A stretch of 45,689 nt of DNA from Pseudomonadota bacterium (GTDB taxonomy: Bacteria > Pseudomonadota > Alphaproteobacteria > UBA9655), in assembly GCA_018242065.1 (NCBI GenBank), contig JAFECQ010000013.1:1-45689 (forward strand), written 5' to 3'. Below are positions 23,116 through 34,653 of this stretch, piece by piece (position 1 is the first letter of the stretch; each line of letters opens with the position of its first letter). The position numbers and the translations under genes are program-made. The notes beneath the pieces were generated by a model. That model was given only the letters and a program-made list of their open reading frames with translations. It made no database searches and was not told the DNA's origin.

Positions 23116-25098
23116 ATGAATTTATTTTTTTACATTGCCTTCTTTTGTTGTTTTTTTGTCTTTTCAGCAGAGAAAGTACTTTCAAATCCCTTATTAGATA
23201 AAGATGCGATAGCCTTAATTGATAAGTGCAAAACCTCTATTGCAAAATATGAGCTTGGTATCAAATTCAGAAATGGACAAATAAAAGGCTATACAAAAGA
23301 TACGCCTGAGGCTTTACGACCAGCCATATCTTGCTTTTTACCTGAGGCCAAAATAGGTAACGAAAGAGCCATGCATAACATCGGGATGGCTTTGTGGAAG
23401 TTAGGATTAAGCGACGCAGCCTCGCCTTTCTTTTCAATGGCTTCTCAAAAAGGCCTTAAAGAATCTGAAAATAACAAACAGAAATTGAAAGAGGCAAAGG
23501 GATCTAAAAAGAAACAAGATCTAACCCTCGCGTACTTTGGGGACAATCTTTTTAAAACTGATGCACAAGATCTCATAATGATCGTTAAAAAATTCCGTGA
23601 GTTGCGTCGTGTTTCTAAATTCAAATGCTTAGATGATTTTGTTCTAACTCCAACAGAATTAACCAAGGGTTATACAGAAAAATCTGAAGAAGGAGTTTCT
23701 ATTTACTTTGTATTTGAATGTCTACAGCCTCTAGAAGACAAGCTCCCCCCTTTAAATGTCTCTACGAAAAAGCAACTGCATCACTTAGAGTTAATTTTCT
23801 CAAATTATGTCGCAGACTTTCAGAACCGATGTATTGAAACATTAGGAGAGGAAAGAGAATCTGAAGAAAGCAATACGCCCTCTCGTGATCCAACAATAAT
23901 AATAAATACTTATAATTCAAAGCTCAAACCTCTTATTAAGACTCTTTTAAAAATCAGTAACTCCATCTTTAAATTGCTCATGCATTATGAGCGTATTCCT
24001 GCCGATACTCTCCATGGGCTTATTAACTGCAGAGATAATGGTTCTCTCGGGTACATAAGAGATTCAAGCGAAGACAACTTTCTTCCTTTTTATGTCCCGC
24101 CGCTGACCAGACCTTTCCAATTGTTCACCCTTCCCCTCAGGATACCAAGTCCTTACTATCAAGGTGCAGTTTTAATGAATTTATCTTGCTCGAATTCTTT
24201 TAACATTATCAGCTCTCCTGGTTTTATTGTGATTTACGATGAGGATTTTAAGGTAAACTCCGATCCTAACTCCACGCCATTTGAACTTAAATTGTACTCG
24301 GGAGCTTATTCTTCACCTTATTTTAGTGTGAGTAGTTATTCACATCTTTTAGACCCAAATGAGCTTTTCCAGGATAATCTCACGAAGCTTGCTTTATCCG
24401 TTTTTACTGCTGATGAATTAAATCAACTTAAAACAAAAAAACAAGATCTCCTCTTTGCTCCGTTAGCCACCCCGGCTGAAGAAGAGGGTGATTTATTTGA
24501 GATATTAGTGTTAGAAGATCTAATAAAAATTCAGAAGAATACTACTCATAAAGACCATCTTAAGGCGCTTGAATATATTGCAGCAATAGAAGAACAAGAA
24601 GGGAAAGCAATTGCAGACATTTTGCAGGAATGCATTGCTCCTATCCTAAACTCCTATGAAGAAGCTGTTTCGAAGGAGCAGCGCGAAATTTCAGAAATGG
24701 TAAAGAAAGATCAAGTTCCAGGATGTAAAAAGAATAAATCTAGAAAAAATGTAAATAAAAAAAAGAAAAAAGCTAAATTAAAACAAAAATCAAATTCTCC
24801 GTCTTTAAAACCCTTTGATCCTGAACGAGAGGCTTTAAAGCGATTTGAAGAATATAAGCAAAAAGGGCGCTTAAAATATACCAAAGCCTTATCTTTGATA
24901 AATTTGATAATGAAGGAATACTCCGCTAGTAGATTTTTGTTAAAACCTAACGTTTCAGGTAGTCACGTAAATTTTCATGCAGAAAACGCTAAGACCACTG
25001 CCACATTTGTCAAACTCCATGGTTCTGAGGATAATACGATACCAGCAAGACGCTTCAACACATTTGGGCGTCGGCTTTTAGAAACCATTCTTCACTAA
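23116..25098 (+). CDS. Secreted protein of unknown function with possible HicA-like C-terminus
   Basis: A 660-residue protein. I chose ATG 23116, which gives a signal peptide (MNLFFYIAFFCCFFVFSAEKVLS); the frame opens 15 nt earlier at a TTG. Residues about 65-110 look like a Sel1/TPR unit (NERAMHNIGMALWKLGLSDAASPFF). The middle (200-500) is unrecognised. A Lys-rich stretch at about 540-555 (KNKSRKNVNKKKKKAK) is followed by a compact C-terminus with SGSHVNFH (Gly615, His617) and VKLHGSEDNTIPARR. This is reminiscent of HicA mRNA-interferase-like folds, where a conserved GSH histidine is catalytic; this is weak, motif-level evidence. Transcribed alone between two copies of a degenerate repeat. 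Export plus a possible nucleic-acid-binding C-terminus would suit an effector, but that is speculation. Confidence 0.7.
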   Translation: MNLFFYIAFFCCFFVFSAEKVLSNPLLDKDAIALIDKCKTSIAKYELGIKFRNGQIKGYTKDTPEALRPAISCFLPEAKIGNERAMHNIGMALWKLGLSDAASPFFSMASQKGLKESENNKQKLKEAKGSKKKQDLTLAYFGDNLFKTDAQDLIMIVKKFRELRRVSKFKCLDDFVLTPTELTKGYTEKSEEGVSIYFVFECLQPLEDKLPPLNVSTKKQLHHLELIFSNYVADFQNRCIETLGEERESEESNTPSRDPTIIINTYNSKLKPLIKTLLKISNSIFKLLMHYERIPADTLHGLINCRDNGSLGYIRDSSEDNFLPFYVPPLTRPFQLFTLPLRIPSPYYQGAVLMNLSCSNSFNIISSPGFIVIYDEDFKVNSDPNSTPFELKLYSGAYSSPYFSVSSYSHLLDPNELFQDNLTKLALSVFTADELNQLKTKKQDLLFAPLATPAEEEGDLFEILVLEDLIKIQKNTTHKDHLKALEYIAAIEEQEGKAIADILQECIAPILNSYEEAVSKEQREISEMVKKDQVPGCKKNKSRKNVNKKKKKAKLKQKSNSPSLKPFDPEREALKRFEEYKQKGRLKYTKALSLINLIMKEYSASRFLLKPNVSGSHVNFHAENAKTTATFVKLHGSEDNTIPARRFNTFGRRLLETILH

Positions 25099-25112
25099 AA
25101 ACAGCCTTCCAG

Positions 25113-25150
25113 AGGCTTCCCTTGGTACCGTCAAGTTGTTAGGGAAGCCT
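25113..25150 (+). terminator. Hairpin after the secreted-protein gene
   Basis: Perfect 10-bp inverted repeat: AGGCTTCCCT at 25113-25122 and AGGGAAGCCT at 25141-25150, with an 18-nt loop, starting 15 nt after the stop codon. There is no T tract, so it may be a weak terminator, an mRNA-end stabiliser or part of the local repeat. Confidence 0.45.
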
Positions 25151-25189
25151 TTACTGAATCGTGGGATATCTGTATTTAAGTCAGATTAA
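25124..25189 (+). repeat. Degenerate 66-bp direct repeat, copy 2
   Basis: Partner of 22906-22971. It overlaps the hairpin at 25113-25150; that hairpin is not conserved in copy 1. Confidence 0.6.
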
Positions 25190-25237
25190 AAATATGAGCC
25201 AGCAACTTCACATAAATTAAAAAAATGTCGATAGACG

Positions 25238-25639
25238 TTACTTAGTATTGACTGCTGAGATCACATGACCTTCTTTGTCGTATGTAATAACAAGAGTGAC
25301 CTTGTCCCCTTTACAGTACTCAATGGGTGACGCAAAGGCTTCCCAAATTCCTAAGGTCAAAATATCAGCTGCTCCATGGATCATTGCACGTCCTGGGCTT
25401 GAATCCCGTCCTGCTTCAAATGTGTAAATAGCGGTTGAATTGCCATTCGGAAGTTTGTTTTCTTTAATAGGTAATCCAAGTTGTACTTCTACGTCAGTGC
25501 GAGAAGCTCCTTTTTTTACAACGCTGATATCTGGTTCTTTTTCACCGTTGAGAGCCATAAAAATAGAGCAACCTGATAACAATGTTCCACACAACAGAAC
25601 TGTAGCAACATTCTTGATGCTCTGAGAAGAAAACAACAT
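25238..25639 (-). CDS. SmpA/OmlA (BamE)-like small lipoprotein
   Basis: A 133-residue lipoprotein. It has a lipoprotein signal peptide with lipobox LLSGC (Cys24), followed by a short linker and a BamE/SmpA-like domain: VKKGASRTDVEVQLGLP (the K-G-x-s-x-x-x-V-x-x-x-L-G-x-P pattern), a YTFEAG strand and a final VTLVITYDKEGHVISA strand pair. BamE itself helps the BAM complex insert outer-membrane proteins. This protein has an insert (GRAMIHGAADILTLGIWEAF) that classic BamE lacks, so a related lipoprotein is as likely as true BamE. Start ATG 25639. Transcribed alone, facing the previous gene. Confidence 0.72.
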   Translation of the reverse strand: MLFSSQSIKNVATVLLCGTLLSGCSIFMALNGEKEPDISVVKKGASRTDVEVQLGLPIKENKLPNGNSTAIYTFEAGRDSSPGRAMIHGAADILTLGIWEAFASPIEYCKGDKVTLVITYDKEGHVISAVNTK

Positions 25640-25847
25640 ATAAGGCCCTTTCTTATAAAAGAAAATTAAAAATATAGATTTACTTAAGGCGCATTCTTAT
25701 ATAATGGGACCAACTGCGTCAACAGGCTACTTCTTGTATTATATAAAAAGAGTTCAAGATATTTGAACAAGAGAAAACTCCGAACTTTAAGTAACCCCTT
25801 CAAGGAAAAAACTGTTACCTATGTGCCCAGAACGGACCTGTGCTGCT

Positions 25848-25924
25848 TGGCGTGCCCGAGAGGATTCGAACCTCCGACCCCAAGATTAGGAATCTTGTGC
25901 TCTATCCTGCTGAGCTACGGGCAC
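25848..25924 (-). tRNA. tRNA-Arg (anticodon CCT)
   Basis: 77-nt cloverleaf on the minus strand: acceptor GTGCCCG/CGGGCAC, G discriminator, encoded CCA, D arm AGCTCAGCAGGATAGAGC, anticodon loop TTCCTAA, T arm with GGTTCGAATCC. It reads codon AGG. Confidence 0.95.
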
Positions 25925-25964
25925 CCCGTTATTTTTATACAGGCAGCGCGAAGATGTGACAAGC

Positions 25965-27800
25965 TTACGAAAGAACTTTCTCAACCTCTTCCTCGGCTAT
26001 GAGCCACGCTTCTTCTGCTAACGCGAGTTCTTTTTCGAGTTGATGCTGTTGTTTGACGAGTTCCGTAAGAGCTTCGGCGTGATGGGTATAAAGTGTAGGA
26101 TTATCTAGTTCTTCCATTACTTTTTGGAGAGAAGTTGTTAAAGCTTCCATTCTTAATTTAGCCTCATAAGCCACTTTTTTGAGAGAGGGATCGATATCTT
26201 TGCTCTGCTTTTGTTTTTGTGGCCTGGGAGACTTATCCTCACCCTTCAAAATCATTCTTCGATAGTCTTCAAGGTCCCCTTCAAAAGGTTCTACTTTTTG
26301 ATTTGCGACAAGCCAGAGGCGATCCATAGTTCCAGAGAGGAGATCCCAATCATGGGTAATGAGAATCACTGCGCCTTTAAAGTCGTTGAGGGCCACCATA
26401 AGAGCTTGCCTTGAATCCATATCTAGATGGTTGGTGGGCTCGTCCAAAATAAGGATATGAGGTTTATCTAAGCAAATCAGCGTCAGGTTAAGGCGTGCTT
26501 TCTCTCCACCCGAAAGATTTTTAACTTTCACATCCGCTTTGACGCCGGCGAGACCAAAACGGGCGAGGTGTGAGCGTGCAGCTGTTGGGGATAGATTAGA
26601 TGATTTCCACAAAACATGTTCAAAAGGTGTTGATTCCATATTAAACTCTTCGACTTGATGCTGGGCAAAGTAACCCACCTTTAATTTACCAGAGCGACAG
26701 ATCTCTCCTTTTTGGGCTGCAAGCCTTCCTGCAATTAATTTCGCAAAGGTTGATTTACCGTTCCCATTGGCTCCTAAAAGCGCGATGCGGTCTTCTTCAT
26801 CAATACGTTGGGAAAGTCCTTTAAGGATAGACGTATCTGGCGTGTATCCCACATTCACGTGATCTAGAACGATGAGAGGAGGCGAAAGCTTTTCGGGCTC
26901 TGGAAAATCAAATCGTACTTCAGGGTCACGAACAATATCTGGAAGGGATTGCATTTTTTCAAGCGCCTTGATGCGGCTTTGAGCTTGCTTTGCTTTTGAG
27001 GCTTTTGCACGGAAACGATTGACAAAGTCTTGCATATGTTTGCGTTGAGCTTCTTGCTTGACATGTTGGGCCTTGAGAGATTCCTGTTGAGCTGTCCACG
27101 TTTTCTCAAAAGTATCAAAATTTCCTCCATAGGACTGTATTTTTTCGCCATGCAAAAAGAGGATACGATCGCACACACTATTGAGGAGGTGGCGATCATG
27201 GCTAATGATCAAAAGGCTTTTGGGATAATTTTTAAGATAATCCTCAAGCCAAATGGATGCTTCAAGATCTAAATGGTTTGTGGGTTCATCAAGCAACAAC
27301 CAATCTGGATTTGAAAAGAGTAAGGATGCAAGTGAAACGCGCATGCGCCAGCCCCCTGAAAACGTGGAGAGGGGTTCTTTTTGCATCGCTTGTGAAAAAC
27401 CAAGGCCCGCTAGAATTTCTGAGGCACGGCTTTCGGCTGTAAAAGCATCAATTGCAATAAGCCGATCATAGATATCCGCCATGAGCTCAGGCTCATGGCC
27501 GTCTTCAAGACGCTTCATGAGCTCTAAACGCTCTTGATCTGCTGCCATAACAGCTTCTAAAGGTGTGGTTGGGCCAGAGGGAGCTTCTTGCGCGACATGA
27601 CCGATTCGAATGCGGGCGGGTATTTCAAGTTGTCCCGCATCTGCATGAAGAGTTTTAAGGAGAACTTTAAAAAAAGTCGATTTTCCAGTTCCATTTCGCC
27701 CCACAAGACCATATCGATGGCCTTCGTTGAGGGTTAGAGAGAGATTTTCAATAAGTGTGCGTCCGGCAATTCGAACAGTAATATTTTCAAGTTTAATCAT
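25965..27800 (-). CDS. ABC-F family ATPase (YheS/Uup-like)
   Basis: A 611-residue soluble protein with two ABC domains and no membrane segments. Domain 1 (about 1-240): Walker A GRNGTGKST, signature FSGGWRMR, Walker B LLLDEPTNHLDLEA. Domain 2 (about 315-525): Walker A GANGNGKST, signature LSGGEKAR, Walker B ILDEPTNHLDMDS. Between them is a charged linker (QRKHMQDFVNRFRAKASKAKQAQSR) matching the P-site tRNA-interaction motif of ABC-F proteins. A C-terminal coiled coil (about 540-605) is present. ABC-F proteins bind the ribosomal E site and relieve stalled or slow translation; the YheS-type order is the best fit. Divergent from recN. No irregularities. Confidence 0.93.
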   Translation of the reverse strand: MIKLENITVRIAGRTLIENLSLTLNEGHRYGLVGRNGTGKSTFFKVLLKTLHADAGQLEIPARIRIGHVAQEAPSGPTTPLEAVMAADQERLELMKRLEDGHEPELMADIYDRLIAIDAFTAESRASEILAGLGFSQAMQKEPLSTFSGGWRMRVSLASLLFSNPDWLLLDEPTNHLDLEASIWLEDYLKNYPKSLLIISHDRHLLNSVCDRILFLHGEKIQSYGGNFDTFEKTWTAQQESLKAQHVKQEAQRKHMQDFVNRFRAKASKAKQAQSRIKALEKMQSLPDIVRDPEVRFDFPEPEKLSPPLIVLDHVNVGYTPDTSILKGLSQRIDEEDRIALLGANGNGKSTFAKLIAGRLAAQKGEICRSGKLKVGYFAQHQVEEFNMESTPFEHVLWKSSNLSPTAARSHLARFGLAGVKADVKVKNLSGGEKARLNLTLICLDKPHILILDEPTNHLDMDSRQALMVALNDFKGAVILITHDWDLLSGTMDRLWLVANQKVEPFEGDLEDYRRMILKGEDKSPRPQKQKQSKDIDPSLKKVAYEAKLRMEALTTSLQKVMEELDNPTLYTHHAEALTELVKQQHQLEKELALAEEAWLIAEEEVEKVLS

Positions 27801-28091
27801 GGGTTGTGACCTTTATAGAGAGAATGACAGAAAGTAACCTCTGAAGGAAAATCCTTTGAGGGGAACTAGGTGGGCTGCTAGGCTGTCATTAAGGCCATGT
27901 TATTCATAGAAAAAATCCATATAAATAAGTAATGGCTATCTTATACTTTGTTGAGAAGGGTATCGTCAAGGGAGCTTTCTTTTGAAAATCGTATACGGCC
28001 TATAAGAATAGGTCAAAAATCCCACTTTCCGGGTTTGTATAAAAAATGGTTTTAAGTGTATAAAAAAGAGGAATAACTTGAGTAGGATTTC

Positions 28092-31816
<3,725 letters not shown>

Positions 31817-31820
31817 AGGA

Positions 31821-31842
31821 AGAGAGCGATTTCACGCTCTCT
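31821..31842. terminator. Hairpin between ligA and the convergent small gene
   Basis: 8-bp perfect stem AGAGAGCG/CGCTCTCT with a 6-nt loop, 4 nt after the ligA stop and 20 nt from the end of the convergent gene. There is no immediate T tract on the plus strand (TTTTT comes 12 nt later), so a bidirectional or weak terminator is likely. Confidence 0.55.
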
Positions 31843-31861
31843 CTACTCATTGGTTTTTCAG

Positions 31862-32167
31862 CTATTTTTTAGATGATACTGCCGTACATGCGCCATCTTT
31901 AAAGGTATAACCAAAGCTACAGTAGTTGCACCAGCCACTTTTGGACTTATTAGGATTGTATCCATGGTCACATGGTACTGTGGCTCCAGCGTTACATAAA
32001 AGGCCCTTGCTTCCTTCCCAATCCAAAGCATCATTTGAGCAATAGACGCATTGGTGAGAACCTGCAACGAATAGATCTGTCGGTCTATCGCAATTTTCAG
32101 ACTGAACAGCGTTTAAACTCATAAAGGTTAAAATTGTAAAAGCAGATGTGATTAATTTCATTTTCAT
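31862..32167 (-). CDS. Small secreted cysteine-rich protein (101 aa), unknown function
   Basis: Start ATG 32167 is supported by ACGGAGA about 8 nt upstream. A signal peptide (MKMKLITSAFTILTFMSLNAVQS) is followed by a 78-residue mature part with eight Cys (ENC, QCVYC, LLC, VPC, WCNYC, GAC). The paired C-x-x-C-like units (QCVYC, WCNYC) and the repeated G-Y/F motifs resemble growth-factor-receptor/EGF-like cysteine-rich repeats found in eukaryotic or predator-host proteins. An even cysteine number suits four disulphides. I do not recognise a named bacterial family. A secreted host- or competitor-directed factor is possible (inference). Monocistronic. Confidence 0.72.
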   Translation of the reverse strand: MKMKLITSAFTILTFMSLNAVQSENCDRPTDLFVAGSHQCVYCSNDALDWEGSKGLLCNAGATVPCDHGYNPNKSKSGWCNYCSFGYTFKDGACTAVSSKK

Positions 32168-32406
32168 AAAAAGTCTCCGTTGTTAAATTGTTTATTATCG
32201 TGAGCCATTCCTAAGAAAGTGTTTCAGTAGAACCAATGTGATGCTCCAGAAATTGACTTAGACTTTTAATACCCACAGTTTTTCTAGTCTTCAGAAAAAA
32301 AATTAACAAATACTTGATAAAATTTTTTTTCTTTTAAATTTTATAAAACGTGTTGAAAAATAAGTAAATTATTTTTTTCTTTGTCCTCCAAAGAGTTGTA
32401 GCGTTT

Positions 32407-32420
32407 TCTCTTGCAAGAGA
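32407..32420. promoter_or_regulatory. 14-bp perfect palindrome upstream of the ParDE-like operon
   Basis: TCTCTTGCAAGAGA. It lies 60 nt before the antitoxin start and next to a second palindrome. A candidate binding site for the ribbon-helix-helix antitoxin. Confidence 0.5.
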
Positions 32421-32427
32421 ATATTAA

Positions 32428-32454
32428 AGAATATATTATATTTATATATATTCT
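32428..32454. promoter_or_regulatory. Inverted repeat, probable operator of the ParDE-like operon
   Basis: AGAATATAT and ATATATTCT arms of 9 bp with a 9-nt spacer, 25 nt upstream of the antitoxin ATG, overlapping where the -10 would be. Its position fits autorepression by an RHH antitoxin. Confidence 0.6.
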
Positions 32455-32479
32455 CTGGTGTTATATAGGGGGCATTAAG

Positions 32480-32716
32480 ATGAAAAAAGATACAATTACA
32501 TTTCGTTTAGACCAGGATAAGAAGAAGATTCTCGATGCTATTGCAGCTACAATGGAAAGGGATCGTGCTTATGTCCTTAATGAGGCTGTTGAAGAATTTA
32601 TTGAACTTCATCAATGGCAATTCGCCCATATTCAAAAAGGGATAGAAGAAGCAGATAAAGAGAAATTTGCGACGGAAGACGAAATCCGAACGGCTTTTAA
32701 AAAGTGGACTAAGTGA
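32480..32716 (+). CDS. Ribbon-helix-helix antitoxin (ParD/CopG-like)
   Basis: A 78-residue protein. Start ATG 32480 has AGGGGGC upstream and begins MKKDTITFRLDQDKKKILD, the beta strand and first helix of an RHH DNA-binding domain. The frame opens earlier, but the extra residues are non-protein-like. The second helix is RAYVLNEAVEEFIELHQWQ, and the acidic C-terminal tail (IQKGIEEADKEKFATEDEIRTAFKKW) is the toxin-binding part typical of ParD-like antitoxins. It overlaps the toxin start by 4 nt. It is expected to neutralise the toxin and repress its own operon. Confidence 0.85.
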   Translation: MKKDTITFRLDQDKKKILDAIAATMERDRAYVLNEAVEEFIELHQWQFAHIQKGIEEADKEKFATEDEIRTAFKKWTK

Positions 32717-32988
32717 AGATTGTCTGGACCTACCTTGCTTTGCGTGATTTGGAAGATGCTTATGAATTTGTAGCTGATAACAGCCCGAAAGCAGCAAGTG
32801 GAATGATCGATAGAATAGAAAAAGCCCTTTCTAATCTAAAAATATACCCAAACGTGGGAAGAAAAGGGAGAATAGAAGGAACACGAGAACTTATCATCCC
32901 AAACACTTCTTTTATTTTCTCGTATCGCGTAAAAGAAACACATATAGAAATACTTGCCTTTCTCCATGGACGAAGAAAATGGCCATGA
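32713..32988 (+). CDS. RelE/ParE-family toxin
   Basis: A 91-residue protein with a GTG start overlapping the antitoxin stop (GTGA). It shows the ParE/RelE pattern: an opening strand (KIVWTYLALRDLEDAYEFVAD), helix ASGMIDRIEKALSNLKIYPNVGRKGR, then GTRELIIPNTSFIFSYRV and a final strand EILAFLHGRRKWP with the typical L-H-G-x-R-x-W ending. RelE-like members cleave ribosome-bound mRNA and ParE-like members poison gyrase; the sequence alone does not settle which. Length and motifs are intact, so this is probably a functional type II pair. Convergent with the phosphatase cluster end. Confidence 0.88.
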   Translation: MKIVWTYLALRDLEDAYEFVADNSPKAASGMIDRIEKALSNLKIYPNVGRKGRIEGTRELIIPNTSFIFSYRVKETHIEILAFLHGRRKWP

Positions 32989-33019
32989 AAAAATTTTATG
33001 TTGATTTTCTCAATAATTT

Positions 33020-33832
33020 TTAAGGCAAGTTATTCTTCCACGCCGACCATTTTTGAATGCCGCCTGCTTTGCGTTGACACACGAAGTCATAGAACGCTTT
33101 AATAAAGTTTGCACGTTCTTCTAGCTGTTGTTTTGTATAGCTCCCCTTTTTCCAGACAACAGTATTTAGCAAATCTTCTGACCCTAAAAGATGTTGACGT
33201 TTTACAATATTCTCTAAGGAAATATGGGGAGCGTTCTTCATGATGTCATACATTACGAGCATCATAGAGGTTCTTCCTTTACCATAATGACAATGAAAAT
33301 GAATCCAGGCATTTGAGGGAAGTTCATCAAAAATTTTTACAATCTCATCAATGGTTTCTTTTGAAGAAATAAACTTACTGCCTATCTTAACGTGATAATA
33401 AGTAAATCCGTTTTGTTGAGCCATTTGAGATTCTGGAATAACGAGATCTGGCCTTACATCTGTCGTGCCCGTAAAAACGATTCGTCGTATATAATATTTC
33501 CAATGGGGGTTAGAATGTTGATAGGCAAAAAATGTTGAGGGGATGCCTTGCACGTAGCCGTGAAATTCATTAATTCCATCGATAATAACAATGGGATCTT
33601 GAACGTGGCTGAGCCTTCGTCTTAAGTCTGGAAATCGAACGGAAGTTCCACCGGATGCTTTAAGCTCTCGTAATCCTGTTAAATCTACGTGTTGTGTTGA
33701 CCAAATCTTATCTTGTGTTGTCCGAAAGTTACTACTAAAGAAAGCTTCTAAAAAAAGGAATAACATTAAGCCGATAAAAGATCCAGTGCCCCCAATGATC
33801 AGGAGATTTTTGAGACGTAAGAGCTTCCTCAT
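33020..33832 (-). CDS. PTP-like (phytase-type) phosphatase paralogue 1 (last gene of the cluster)
   Basis: A 270-residue protein. An N-terminal hydrophobic segment (about 10-32) acts as signal anchor or signal peptide, then FRTTQD, GLRELKASGGTSVRFPDL, IIDGINEFHGYVQGIPS (a motif shared with PTP-like phytases, where V-D-L-R-x-E-x-H-G occurs), and the active site HFHCHYGKGRTS with Cys181 and Arg187. The Lys in the P-loop resembles PTEN (C-x-x-G-K-G-R). A conserved tail ends (A/G)GGIQKWSAW. It would act in the periplasm or outside the cell on phosphoinositides, inositol phosphates or phosphotyrosine (inference). Its ATG overlaps the preceding gene's stop (ATGA). The GIQKWSxW tail is shared by all six copies. 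Confidence 0.85.
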   Translation of the reverse strand: MRKLLRLKNLLIIGGTGSFIGLMLFLFLEAFFSSNFRTTQDKIWSTQHVDLTGLRELKASGGTSVRFPDLRRRLSHVQDPIVIIDGINEFHGYVQGIPSTFFAYQHSNPHWKYYIRRIVFTGTTDVRPDLVIPESQMAQQNGFTYYHVKIGSKFISSKETIDEIVKIFDELPSNAWIHFHCHYGKGRTSMMLVMYDIMKNAPHISLENIVKRQHLLGSEDLLNTVVWKKGSYTKQQLEERANFIKAFYDFVCQRKAGGIQKWSAWKNNLP

Positions 33833-34653
33833 AAAGCCTCAGTTGGCTGAGCCTTATGCCAGTCAGACCATTTTTGAGCGCCTCCAGTGTTACGTTGACT
33901 AGCAAAAATATAAAACTGCTCAATAAATTCTTTGCGATCTTTAAGGGCTTGTTCTGTATATGTTCCATTTCTCCAAACTCTTACATCAAATAAGTCTTCA
34001 GCACCCAGAAGGATTTGGCGTTTGATAATATCGTTTAAAGAAACATGAGGAGCATTTTTCATAATATCTAGCATGACGAGCAGCATGGATGTGCGTCCAC
34101 GTCCGTTTCGGCAATGAAAATGGAGCCATGCGTTTGGGGGAGTGGAATCAAAAAAAGAAACGACGTCATCAATATAATCGTAAGTGTTTCCTATCTTGCT
34201 CCCTATGTTGACCGCTTTGTAATCGAAACCATACTTTTTAGCTTCGTCACTTTCGGACGTGATAAAATCCAACCGCTTATCAAAGGTTCCTGTTAGTAAA
34301 AGGCGACGCAGGTAGTGTTTTAAAAGAGGGGTTTCTTGATGGTAGGCCAAAGACGTTGTTGGCATTCCGAGAAGATATCCATGATAATCGTACATTGCAT
34401 CTACAATTATGATGGGGCCTTCAATATGACTTAATTTTTTTTGGAGGTCAGGAAAACCAGGGAGACTTCCTCCAGATGCTCGTATATCTTTGAGACCTGC
34501 TAGATTGACATTTTCGGTTGTTTTGACGTCATCTTGCATGGTTCTGAAGCGCTTGACCCTTGGAAAAGCATCATAAAATAAGATGAATAAAAAGATGAGA
34601 ATTGCCCCAAAACAGAAAAGGAGGATATTTCGGGGTTTTAAAAGACTCTTCAT
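33829..34653 (-). CDS. PTP-like (phytase-type) phosphatase paralogue 2
   Basis: A 274-residue paralogue. I place the start at ATG 34653, which overlaps the upstream stop by 4 nt and gives MKSLLKPRN followed by one strong membrane segment (10-29). The frame extends to 34698 inside the neighbour. The active site is HFHCRNGRGRTS with Cys181; the Arg at the third-from-last P-loop position replaces the Lys of paralogues 1, 3 and 4. The EFHGY motif is DYHGYLLGMP here, and the substrate segment lacks the IPST of the others (MPTT). Still intact throughout. Divergence from copy 1 is large, so duplication is not recent. Confidence 0.85.
   Translation of the reverse strand: MKSLLKPRNILLFCFGAILIFLFILFYDAFPRVKRFRTMQDDVKTTENVNLAGLKDIRASGGSLPGFPDLQKKLSHIEGPIIIVDAMYDYHGYLLGMPTTSLAYHQETPLLKHYLRRLLLTGTFDKRLDFITSESDEAKKYGFDYKAVNIGSKIGNTYDYIDDVVSFFDSTPPNAWLHFHCRNGRGRTSMLLVMLDIMKNAPHVSLNDIIKRQILLGAEDLFDVRVWRNGTYTEQALKDRKEFIEQFYIFASQRNTGGAQKWSDWHKAQPTEAL

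Larger units (their letters stand above)
32168..32479. other. AT-rich intergenic region with toxin-antitoxin operator sites
   Basis: 312 bp of very AT-rich DNA with A and T runs between divergent transcription units. It contains the palindromes at 32407-32420 and 32428-32454 described separately. No gene is supported. Confidence 0.6.

Noticed and set aside
27839-27863. Imperfect hairpin in the leader of the ABC-F gene
   Set aside because: Short, with a bulge, and no T tract or upstream leader peptide visible; a translation attenuator cannot be supported.
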